A stretch of DNA of 11,023 bases. It comes from Baffinella frigidus (taxonomy: Eukaryota; Cryptophyceae; Cryptomonadales; Baffinellaceae). Below are positions 4,874 to 9,790 of the stretch, piece by piece. A program made the position numbers and the translations under genes. Within the stretch, counting starts at the first letter, position 1. The number at the start of each line of letters is the position of its first letter. The DNA lies in the NCBI GenBank assembly GCA_026770585.1, contig MU646306.1:1249075-1260097 (forward strand), given 5' to 3'. The notes under the pieces are model-generated. The model worked only from the letters and a program-made list of their open reading frames with translations. It was not told the origin of the DNA and searched no databases.

Positions 4874-7387
4874 AAGAGAGAGAAAGAGAGGGAGAGAGTT
4901 GCGTTATTCAAATTGTACATCTGAGCGGGTCTACATAAAACACCTGGTCACGAAAAACGCGTGCGTTCAGTGCCCAGCCCAGGCCAAAGCCCAATTCAAT
5001 TCGGCTCTGGCCAAACGCATTTTTTTCAAGATTTTTTTTCAAGGAGTCTTCCAAAGGAGTTGATTCGTGGTCATCCTCACGCACCTTGAAGTCCTTGCGG
5101 AGGGTGCCGTCGCCAAAGCACGGCACATCGCACAGCACGCGGTCGAACACCCCGTCATGCGCCCCACTAACCTCGTGACTGTGCCAACGTCACCAACCTC
5201 GTGCCTGTGCTAATTTCGCGCAGTTGCGTGACCAACCTCACGAAAGTGATTACACAAACACCCACTTGTCAAAGCAAACGGGTTGAAATAGCCCCGTTAG
5301 CATTCTCGTGTGGTTGCTCGAGGGCGGTGGACCTTGAAGTCTTTGCGGAGGGTGCCGTCGCCAGAGCACGGCACGTCACAAAGCACGCGGTCGAACAACC
5401 CGTCATGCGCCCCGCCCTCGCTCCCGCCACGTACCACCTGGAACATCAGCAACCCTCCATCAGCAACCCTCCATTAGATTCATCAGCAACCCTCCATTAG
5501 ATTGCTACTACTAGCATCAGCAACCCTCCATTAGATTGCTACTCTTAGACTGCTGCAACACTGTTGAGGCGCCGCGAAACCCCAGCACACCAAAAAGGTT
5601 TCAGGGGTCACGAGGAGGAAGCTGCCTCCCAGGCAATTCAGGTGTCCCAAACGTCATGTACGGGCGACGCGACATTCGACCGAAACAAGCAAGTTTCAGA
5701 TCAAACCAAAAAATATTTCAGTCGGAGGAAAAAGGGGACCTGGGGGAGCTTCTGGGCCTTGTGGTTCACGACGACCAGGTGCTGGCTCGCCGCGCCGCAC
5801 GCCCGCACTCGCGCTGCCAGCTTGTACCTAGTTTCGGGTTGATGGTTTACGGTTTATGGTTTATGGTTTATGGTTGAGGTTTTGGGGGTTTAGGGTTTGG
5901 GGTTTGGGGTTTGGGGTTTAGGGTTTGGGGTTTGGGGTTTGGGGTTCAGGGTGTAGGGTTTGGGGTCTAGGGTGTAGGTTTTAGGGTTCAGGGTTTAGGG
6001 ATTTGGGTTTGGGGTTCAGGGTTCAGTGTTCAGGGTTCAGAGTTCAGGGTTTAGGGATTTGGGTTTGGGGTTCAGGGTTCAGGGTTCAGGGTTCAGGGTT
6101 CAGGGTTTAGGGTTTAGGGTTTCGGGTCCAGGGTTTAGGGTGTGGGGTTGTACGCGCGCGCCGAGTCCAGGTCGTTCGCCACCATCACACCCGTCACCTC
6201 CTGGTTTTGGTTTGGGGTTTGGGGTTTGTGGGTTTGGGGTTTGGGGGTTTGGGGTGTGGGGTGTGGGGTTTGGGGTTTGGTGTTTGGTGTTTGGTGTTTG
6301 GGGTGTGGTGTTTGGTGTGTGGTGTGTGGTTTCAGGTGTTTAGGGTTTAAGATTTAGGGTTTAGGGTTTAGGGTTTAGGGATTGGGGATTAGGGATTAGG
6401 ATTTAGGGTTTAGGATATCTGGTTTCTGGTTTAGAGGTTAGGGTTGAGGGTCTAAACCTCCGGTGCTTTGCCCCCCGTGCGCGAGGCGAGGATCATGTTC
6501 TCGATGACCTGCATGCGGGAACGAAAGAAGTTAGTACGTTGATCACGTTACACAAGACCACGAGGTTCTGGAACTTTTTATTGGGAATTTAAGAGGGCAA
6601 CACAGAAAAAGAAGAAGAAGAAGAAGAGGAAGATGAAGAAGAAGAAGAGGAGGAAGAAGAGGAAGAACAGGTGACAAGAAGAGGTTACCTGGAGGGTCTT
6701 GGAGCCCGGCGCGGCGCAGACGTCGAGGACGGCGTGGGTGTGGTCGGCGCCGAGGAGCGCCCCGGGCACCATCGAGGCGACTTCCTGCCGCGTGATGACG
6801 CCCGCGCTCGCGTGCTGCCGCGCGGGCAACGTGCCCCACAGGACCAGCCACTCGCGCAGCGCCTTCATGTACTCGCTGCTGCCACGCTTCAGCTGCACAC
6901 GGTTCACGCCGAGCTGCCAGCCGTCCGCCCACGCGATGCGTTTTGCGGGCATGACCCATTCGCCGGCGTCGAACGGCAGCGTCCCTCCGCTCGCGTAAAG
7001 GATTTCGTGTGCTTGCTGCAGGCAGCGCTCGACCACCTCAGGGGCATGCAGCCCGCGGTTGATGCGGAACGTGACTGGGAGCGGGAGCGACAGCGAAGCC
7101 AGGAAAGGCCCCCATTCCTCCTCGCTTTTGAGAAGCGACTGCGCGCGCAGGTACTGCTCAAAGATCGACGGCCCCTTCCCCGCAGCCCCAGGCCCCTCCT
7201 CCTGCTCCTCCTGCTCCTCGACGATGATCGGAACTCCCTCGCTAGGCGCCGCCGCTTCGCTCTCAGGCCCGCCCTCCTCCAGAGCGTCCTGATCCTCCGC
7301 GAACGGCTCGCGGACCCTGCGCCGCTTGCACAGGCCCGAGCCTGCCCACCACCGTGCCCCGCGCTGTCGTTTCTTGCCTCCGCCCAT
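396..7387 (-). CDS. NSUN2: NSUN2/Trm4-like tRNA (cytosine-5)-methyltransferase, 11 exons, 3' partial
   Basis: Exons on the minus strand are 6689-7387, 6458-6508, 6154-6197, 5740-5827, 5333-5437, 4681-4731, 3350-3439, 2773-2863, 2036-2109, 653-747 and 396-447. They join in phase to 480 codons. The family transfers methyl from SAM to C5 of cytosines in tRNA, usually in the nucleus or nucleolus. Visible motifs: SAM-binding DVCAAPGSKT (222-231), VMVANDLD (254-261), motif IV DVPCSGDGT with Cys318, motif VI YSTCS with Cys368, and MWPP followed by LERCLRL and DTGGFF. The 50-residue gap between the two cysteines equals that of human NSUN2 (271 and 321, from recall). The C-terminal region lies outside the window. 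Oddities: Lys288 where NSUN2/Trm4 has Asp in NHDA, many repeat-rich introns, and duplicated exon pieces. The family assignment is strong. NSUN2 rather than another NSUN member rests on motif wording. Exon 9's 3' border is the least certain. Confidence 0.9.
448..652 (-). repeat. Telomere-like intron 10 (TTTAGGG repeats) with 8-bp flanking duplication
   Basis: The plus strand shows many GGGTTTA units with GGTGTAG and GGCTTAG variants, so the sense RNA is CCCTAAA-rich. It lies exactly between exons 10 and 11. The octamer GGGGGTAC (sense GTACCCCC) occurs at 440-447 and 645-652, at the two intron borders. It looks like an inserted element spliced as an intron. Confidence 0.85.
653..747 (-). CDS. 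NSUN2: NSUN2-like exon 10 (MWPP, LERCLRL)
   Basis: This exon has 95 nt: 31 codons and two bases. It reads VPKRRRALFLPSMWPPTK then KELKKMPLERCLR, matching the VP...RPTMFPP and LERCLRILPH region of NSUN2. The acceptor is TATGGCAG|GTCCCG. The donor CGCCT|GTACCC opens a telomere-like intron. Confidence 0.9.
1045..1109. repeat. Hairpin, 24-bp arms
   Basis: The arms 1045-1068 and 1086-1109 (core GCCGGGGAGGGGTGTCTC) are complementary except at one position. The 17-nt loop is AAACCCC-like, resembling the telomere-type repeats. Confidence 0.8.
1147..1308. repeat. Foldback (MITE-like) element, arms about 70 bp
   Basis: The segment 1147-1216 is largely complementary to 1239-1308. The best stretch is GCATTGCCTAGGACCTCC against GGAGGTCCTAGGCAATGC. 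The loop is about 22 nt. I saw no clear target duplication. Confidence 0.75.
1401..2035 (-). repeat. Tandem array of exon 9 3'-end-like units carrying GTGCGT donors
   Basis: CGCACCGA followed by CTTCTGGCTAT-type sequence and TCGAAAGTGTATTTGTC recurs near 1406, 1691, 1782 and 1941; the fifth copy, at 2031, is the end of exon 9 itself. Every copy keeps the sense motif CGGTGCGT, the exon 9 donor. A higher-order unit of 250 bp repeats (1686 onward matches 1936 onward). CAGCAGAGCGGCCA recurs at 1633 and 1843. Confidence 0.75.
2036..2109 (-). CDS. NSUN2: NSUN2-like exon 9 (GFTAWKV region)
   Basis: This exon has 74 nt: two bases completing Gly, then 24 codons, FTAWKVIDEALREF then ATFEDSQKSS. It matches GITQWKV of NSUN2 and the short linker before VP. 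The acceptor is TTTGCAG|GGTTC. I placed the 3' end at TCGTCG|GTGCGTG, which keeps phase 0 into exon 10. A donor at TGGAAG|GTGATC would also keep frame but give a shorter linker. The 3' end of this exon is the source or relative of the repeat array at 1401-2035. Confidence 0.7.
2405..2435 (-). pseudogene. Degenerate copy of exon 9 5' end
   Basis: The sense strand resembles the start of exon 9 (TCACGGCGTGGAA then GGTGATCGA, then GAGGCG), with a 1-bp insertion and a 3-bp deletion that break the frame. The expected acceptor TTGCAG is CTGCGG here. It follows the exon 8 copy by about 160 bp, so 2405-2650 looks like a copied exon 8 end, intron and exon 9 start. Confidence 0.6.
2597..2650 (-). pseudogene. 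Truncated copy of exon 8 3' end, with donor
   Basis: The segment encodes VELVDASAMLPDLKRGP and ends at TG|GTACCCC. It differs from 2773-2826 at four of 54 positions, and all four are synonymous (GAC/GAT, GAT/GAC, CTC/CTG, CCC/CCT). No AG acceptor lies at its upstream edge, which abuts an inverted-repeat element. It is probably intronic sequence, but the synonymous-only pattern suggests a recent coding history or an origin from a second gene copy or allele. Confidence 0.75.
2650..2755. repeat. 106-bp element with 23-bp perfect inverted ends made of telomere-like units
   Basis: The 23 bp at 2650-2672 (core AAGGTGTAGGGTTTAGAG) are exactly complementary to 2733-2755. The interior holds C-rich variants such as CCCTGCACC. 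It sits between the truncated exon 8 copy, which ends at 2650, and the real exon 8. Confidence 0.85.
2773..2863 (-). CDS. NSUN2: NSUN2-like exon 8
   Basis: This exon has 91 nt: 30 codons and one base. It reads AVVASLLRRTRGAVELVDAS then AMLPDLKRGP, matching [20 protein letters not shown] and LPGLKW of NSUN2 right after the IEDE motif. The acceptor is GTGTACAG|GCGG and the donor CCCCG|GTACGT. The last 54 nt are repeated at 2597-2650. Confidence 0.88.
3041..3097. repeat. Direct 20-bp duplication and hairpin
   Basis: AAGTCAACTTCCGGGCTC occurs at 3041 and 3061. The second copy pairs with 3080-3097 (one mismatch, 1-nt spacer). A related hairpin, CCCGGAA / TTCCGGG, lies at 3286-3305. Confidence 0.8.
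3147..3191 (-). pseudogene. Truncated copy of exon 7 3' end, with donor
   Basis: It reads VMAYSTCSLTPIEDE followed by G|GTCTCACC. The match to 3333-3394 extends 17 bp into the intron, 62 bp in all (3130-3191) with three mismatches. Two exon differences change residues (Phe to Leu, Asn to Thr). There is no acceptor directly upstream and the first half of the exon is missing, so it is read as an intronic remnant in intron 7. Confidence 0.75.
3350..3439 (-). CDS. NSUN2: NSUN2-like exon 7 (motif VI, catalytic nucleophile Cys)
   Basis: This exon has 90 nt, 30 codons, phase 0 to 0: EQIAMRGLSLLRVGG, then VMAYSTCSFNPIEDE (347-376). Cys368 in STCS is the motif VI cysteine that attacks C6 of the target cytosine in this family. 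The acceptor is ATGTTGCAG|GAGCAA and the donor GACGAG|GTCTAA. The last 45 nt are repeated at 3147-3191. Confidence 0.92.
3514..3925. mobile_element. Putative MITE, 412 bp with 23-bp perfect inverted ends
   Basis: The 23 bp at 3514-3536 (core GCCAGACTGGAGGAAGATG) are exactly complementary to 3903-3925. Inside are a small hairpin ACCCGCCA/TGGCGGGT near 3550-3567 and a 51-bp tandem duplication (CTGTCAGCA at 3652 and 3703). It has no transposase frame, and no convincing target duplication was found. Confidence 0.6.
4165..4262. repeat. 98-bp spacerless palindrome
   Basis: The arms 4165-4213 and 4214-4262 match over 49 bp with one mismatch (4206/4221). The centre is AATAAGCTTATT. It would form a cruciform or a long RNA hairpin. 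Confidence 0.92.
4519..4680 (-). repeat. Tandem 37-38 bp units starting at the intron 6 donor, plus one inverted unit
   Basis: Units 4644-4680, 4607-4643 and 4569-4606 each start (sense) GTTGTGTTCGTGGCAT and end in a G-run with TCGG. The first begins exactly at the 5' splice site of exon 6. A fourth unit, 4519-4554, is inverted around a short GGTCCGA-containing hairpin. Confidence 0.85.
4681..4731 (-). CDS. NSUN2: NSUN2-like exon 6
   Basis: This exon has 51 nt, 17 codons, phase 0 to 0: VWDKWTPLFGLRIHRLQ (330-346), matching VWKKWTTLNSLQLHGLQ of NSUN2. The acceptor CTCTGCAG follows a CT-rich tract. The donor CTCCAG|GTTGTG begins a tandem repeat array. No second copy was seen. Confidence 0.9.
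4829..4898. repeat. GA microsatellite (CT in gene sense)
   Basis: An almost pure (GA)n run is interrupted by GAAAGAGA. In gene sense it is a CT pyrimidine tract within intron 5. Confidence 0.9.
5085..5171 (-). CDS. Second copy of exon 5 (motif IV with PCFG), possible alternative exon
   Basis: The 81 bp at 5085-5165 repeat exon 5 with six mismatches. Four are synonymous; two change the protein, Leu to Val before FDR and Ser to Phe directly after the motif IV cysteine (PCSG to PCFG). With the acceptor CACGAG|GTTAGTGGG (no pyrimidine tract) it reads VSGAHDGVFDRVLCDVPC and on to DFK, 29 codons, phase 0 to 0, ending at a strong donor. It could be mutually exclusive with copy A, or be a decayed intronic copy. 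The first residues of copy A (VVRGGSE) have no counterpart. Confidence 0.45.
5333..5437 (-). CDS. NSUN2: NSUN2-like exon 5, copy A (motif IV, catalytic Cys)
   Basis: This exon has 105 nt, 35 codons (295-329), phase 0 to 0: VVRGGSEGGAHDGL, then FDRVLCDVPCSGDGT and LRKDFK. Cys318 in PCSG is the motif IV cysteine that, in the RCMT family, resolves the covalent RNA intermediate. The acceptor is GTTCCAG|GTGG. The donor AAG|GTCCAC is weak; the second copy at 5085-5171 has the better AAG|GTGCGTGAG. Either copy joins exons 4 and 6 in frame. Confidence 0.85.
5438..5739 (-). other. Intron 4 of the NSUN2-like gene
   Basis: It has 302 bp. Apart from the tandem repeat next to exon 5, nothing is recognised. 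Its borders share CCAGGT on both sides. Confidence 0.55.
5443..5535. repeat. Short tandem repeat, ATCAGCAACCCTCCAT
   Basis: Four copies of ATCAGCAACCCTCCAT, variably followed by TAGATT and GCTACT, lie in intron 4 just upstream (in sense) of the exon 5 acceptor. Confidence 0.85.
5740..5827 (-). CDS. NSUN2: NSUN2-like exon 4 (VVVNH region)
   Basis: This exon has 88 nt: one base completing Ala265, then 29 codons (266-294), YKLAARVRACG to LVVVNHKAQKLPQ. It matches the VHQ...MVVNHDASSIP segment of NSUN2. Asp in NHDA is Lys288 here. The acceptor is ACTAG|GTACAAG and the donor CCCCAG|GTCCCC. A plus-strand open frame across this exon is a shadow. Confidence 0.87.
5828..6153 (-). repeat. Telomere-like intron 3 with 6-bp flanking duplication
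   Basis: The plus strand shows GGGTTTA, GGGTTTG and GGGTTCA heptamers, so the sense strand is C-rich. It lies exactly between exons 3 and 4. TTGTAC (sense GTACAA) occurs at 5822-5827 and 6148-6153, at both borders. Long open frames across it are heptamer translations. Confidence 0.85.
6154..6197 (-). CDS. NSUN2: NSUN2-like exon 3 (ANDLD motif)
   Basis: This exon has 44 nt encoding VTGVMVANDLDSAR and two bases of an Ala codon (251-265). It is an island of non-repetitive sequence between two telomere-like introns. VMVANDLD matches the VIANDVD region of NSUN2, whose acidic residues bind the SAM ribose. I placed the acceptor at GGAG|GTG so that the joined frame reads APE-VTG. An acceptor three bases earlier (CCAG|GAG) would add one Glu and also stay in frame. 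Confidence 0.85.
6198..6457 (-). repeat. Telomere-like intron 2 with 6-bp flanking duplication
   Basis: It has GGGTTTG, GGTGTGG and GGGTTTA repeats on the plus strand. ACCTCC (sense GGAGGT) occurs at 6196-6201 and 6456-6461. The AG and GT of this hexamer supply the acceptor AG in one copy and the donor GT in the other. Confidence 0.83.
6458..6508 (-). CDS. NSUN2: NSUN2-like exon 2
   Basis: This exon has 51 nt, phase 0 to 0, encoding VIENMILASRTGGKAPE (234-250). It continues the helix after the SAM motif (compare QLIEML in NSUN2). The acceptor GCATGCAG is preceded by a good TACTAAC branch site. The donor GGAG|GTTTAG opens the telomere-like intron 2. Confidence 0.85.
6530..6536 (-). promoter_or_regulatory. 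Consensus branch site TACTAAC in intron 1
   Basis: The sense TACTAAC lies about 20 nt before the exon 2 acceptor GCATGCAG, with a pyrimidine-rich stretch between. It supports ordinary spliceosomal splicing and the exon 2 border. Confidence 0.75.
6598..6672. repeat. GAA/GAG-rich tract (CTT/CTC in gene sense)
   Basis: An impure (GAAGAA)n run lies in intron 1. It is pyrimidine-rich in sense and lies just after the exon 1 donor. Confidence 0.85.
6689..7387 (-). CDS. NSUN2: NSUN2-like exon 1 (start codon to SAM motif)
   Basis: This exon has 699 nt, 233 codons. The open frame continues upstream to 7561, but I chose the ATG at 7387 because the protein then begins MGGGKKRQRG, like plant and animal NSUN2 N-termini (short, basic, possible nuclear signal). 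An acidic low-complexity stretch follows (EEQEEQEEG). Then come SIFEQYLRAQ, the domain start PVTFRINRGL, ITRQEVASMVP (198-208) and motif I DVCAAPGSKT (222-231), which holds the SAM. The donor is CTCCAG|GTAACC. A long open frame on the opposite strand (6671-7522) is a shadow of the high GC content. Confidence 0.93.
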
Positions 7388-7639
7388 CGGATTGCGAGAG
7401 AGAGAGAACACGGAGGAGCACGGCAAAGGAGACGAGGGTTGCAGAGAGCGAGAACGCCCACCCCGAACGCGCGTGCGCGATGTCTTCAGGTTGCGAGCCT
7501 GCAGGCCAGGTTGCGAGCCTAACCTAGCTAACAGGATTTTTTTCTCGTATATTATCAACATCAGAACGTATCTGAGCTTTTTTCACGTTGTAGTCTGTAG
7601 AGTTGATCGGCGAAGGGGCGGTCTCGTCTCTCCTGCATC
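7388..7639. promoter_or_regulatory. Divergent intergenic region, probable bidirectional promoter
   Basis: These 252 bp separate the two start codons. A 14-bp direct repeat CAGGTTGCGAGCCT lies at 7487-7500 and 7507-7520 around a palindrome GCCTGCAGGC. AT-rich ATTTTTTTCTCG and TATATTA follow (7537-7555). No canonical TATA box can be fixed. Confidence 0.55.
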
Positions 7640-7689
7640 ATGAGCAACGACCCGGGTGCATGGTGGTCCACGTTCAGCAAGGAGAACAG
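7640..7689 (+). CDS. Alpha/beta hydrolase exon 1
   Basis: It reads MSNDPGAWWSTFSKEN and two bases. The ATG at 7640 is the only start nearby that joins in frame. The donor is AACAG|GTGCGC. The join to GGCAG|CATCCTG gives ...KENS-ILNQFLF. Another join (donor at CCCCC|GTGCC, acceptor ACCCAG|GTGTT) would also keep frame, so this first junction is less certain. Confidence 0.65.
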
Positions 7690-9759
7690 GTGCGCTTCCC
7701 GGCGGCGCTGGCCCCCCCGTGCCTGCTGCGGAGGCTCGCCCTTGCATTTTCCCAGACCCAGGTGTTAACAATCCTCTGCGCGCGATCGGCAGCATCCTGA
7801 ATCAGTTCCTCTTCCCGGCACCGCCGCCGAGCTATTCATGGTCGTCTTTCCCCGGGGAGCTGGTGTGTATCGTGGGGCGGCAGGGCAACGTCGTACCCTG
7901 TACGATCATGCCTGGTTTCGGCGTCAGCAACGATAAGTCCAAGCAGGACGGCCAGCTGGACCCCGCGTCGGTGCTTGTCATATACTGCCACGCAAACGGA
8001 GAAGACATCGGTGTGCTCAACGAAGCGGGGCACTGGCTCTCCGACACGCTCGGTGTCCACGTCCTCATCCCGGAGTACCCGGGGTACGGAATGGCGCCCG
8101 GCCGGTATCACCCCTCTCCGAGATTGGCAGGTCGCCGCGGCAGCCTCATGCCGGCTGCGGTTGCGGGCGAAACGGCACGCGCACGCATGCGCTGACGCAC
8201 CGAGGGCGCATACAGCCTCCCCGTAGCCGAACCCCGCACGCATGCGTGAACCACCACCGTGACGGCTTGTTCGCAGTCAATAAAAGTCTCCTCTGTGCAG
8301 GCCCAATGAGCTGAGCGTGAACAGCAACATCGAGGCGGCGTACGAGTTCGCAGTCAACGGGCTCCACTGGGATCCGAAGAGCATCATTCTCTTCGGACGC
8401 TCCATCGGGACTGGTGCCCCCCTCTCATCCGGGAACAAGTGTTTTGCTTTTTAGAATCTGCACGAAAATTACTCTTGTAGAAATGGGCTCCGCGCGGATT
8501 TCTATTGTAGAAATGGGCTCCGCGCGGATTTCTAAAACGTGAGGTGAGGAGGTCAGGAACGTCTTTTCGAGAAAAAATCGTCGAAAATGAACTTTTGTGC
8601 TATCTTGAGGGTGGTTGATTCTATTTTAGGCATCTTGCCCATGCCTAAGATAGCATAAAAGTTCGTTTTCGACGTTTTTTTCTCGAAAAGACGTTTTTCC
8701 TGACCTGACCTTGAATCCGCGCGGAGCCCATTTCTACAATGCACAATTGCTTCGTGTGTGTAGTAAATCTTGTTTTCGGTTGTGTAGTAAATTTCGTTGC
8801 CAGAGTCTTCAGAGGAAAATGGGTGTTCCCGGATTACCTCCTCCCTCCCCCGTGACGCTAGCCCCCGCCCCCTCCCCTCTCTCCCGCGACTCTTGACCCC
8901 GCCCTATCCCCCCTCTCCCGCGACTCTTGACCCCGCCCTATCCCCCCTCTCCCGCGACTCTTGACCCCGCCCTATCCCCCCTCTCCCGCGACTCTTGACC
9001 CCGCCCTATCCCCCCTCTCCCGCGACCCTTGACCCAGCCCCCGCCCCACACCCCCGCGCCTCTCCACACGCGCACGCGCTTGCTCGCACCTGTGACAGTA
9101 CCCTGCCCGGCGGATCCATCGCGCCGGCGCGTGACCTTCCTCATCGCCACAAAATTATCAATTGCTTGCTTTTGGCGCAACGAGATTCACTACAAATGCT
9201 CTACTATTACTTTTATGTGCAAATCGTGTAGTAAAGCCCGGCGGATCCATCGCCGCAGCGGCGGTCTCATCTCCGAGAATGTATTAATCAAAGCCTTTCC
9301 TTCCAAGGAAATTTACTACACAAATGTTTTACTATCACTGGTATCCATGTGAGTAGTAATTTTCGTTGTAGAAAGGATTTTATAAATAAATTCTCTCATA
9401 TTAGTTGGACGAGACTGGTGGGGCTGTGGACGTGCCGGGGGGGGCGTGGCAGGTCCCGCGACCACCTGCCGGGGTTTGATCTCCGCAAAAGTATTAAACG
9501 CTTCGGGCAACGAAATTTACTACACGATTGGGTCGTACTAGTCATAGTAAAGCTTTTGTGTAGTAAATTTCGTTGCGCCAGTAATTGATTTTTTTGCGGA
9601 GATCGGGTTGGTCTGCGGGGTGGGCGTGTGGGCGTGCCGGGTGGGGTTATTTTGAGCTCCCTCGCGGCGTCAAGCGCTGCCTCTATACGAATATTATATT
9701 ATTTTGAGAGCGATACCATTATTGTTATCATAATTATCATTTTGAGAGTGATACCATTT

Positions 9760-9790
<31 letters not shown>

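Larger units (their letters stand above)
4732..5332 (-). other. Intron 5 region, containing the exon 5 copy
   Basis: It comprises a GA/CT microsatellite and GTTGCTTT-type repeats (4737-4910), an unassigned stretch (4911-5084), the second exon 5 copy (5085-5171), and a stretch with repeated ACCAACCTCGTG-like motifs (5172-5332). Confidence 0.6.

Noticed and set aside
5201-5500. 99-codon open frame on the plus strand
   Set aside because: Antisense to exon 5; the minus-strand frame carries the clear motif IV.
6026-6357. Open frames of FRVQGSGF/GVWGLVF repeats
   Set aside because: They are translations of the heptamer repeats of introns 2 and 3.
6671-7522. 283-codon open frame on the plus strand
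   Set aside because: It is antisense to the well-supported exon 1 of the methyltransferase and has no recognisable motif; GC-rich shadow frame.
7388-7561. N-terminal extension of the methyltransferase to the ATG at 7561
   Set aside because: The extra 58 residues are low-complexity and unlike the family; MGGGKKRQRG at 7387 matches typical starts.
8879-9045. CRISPR-like array
   Set aside because: The 34-bp units are directly adjacent with no unique spacers, in a eukaryotic intron; a simple minisatellite.
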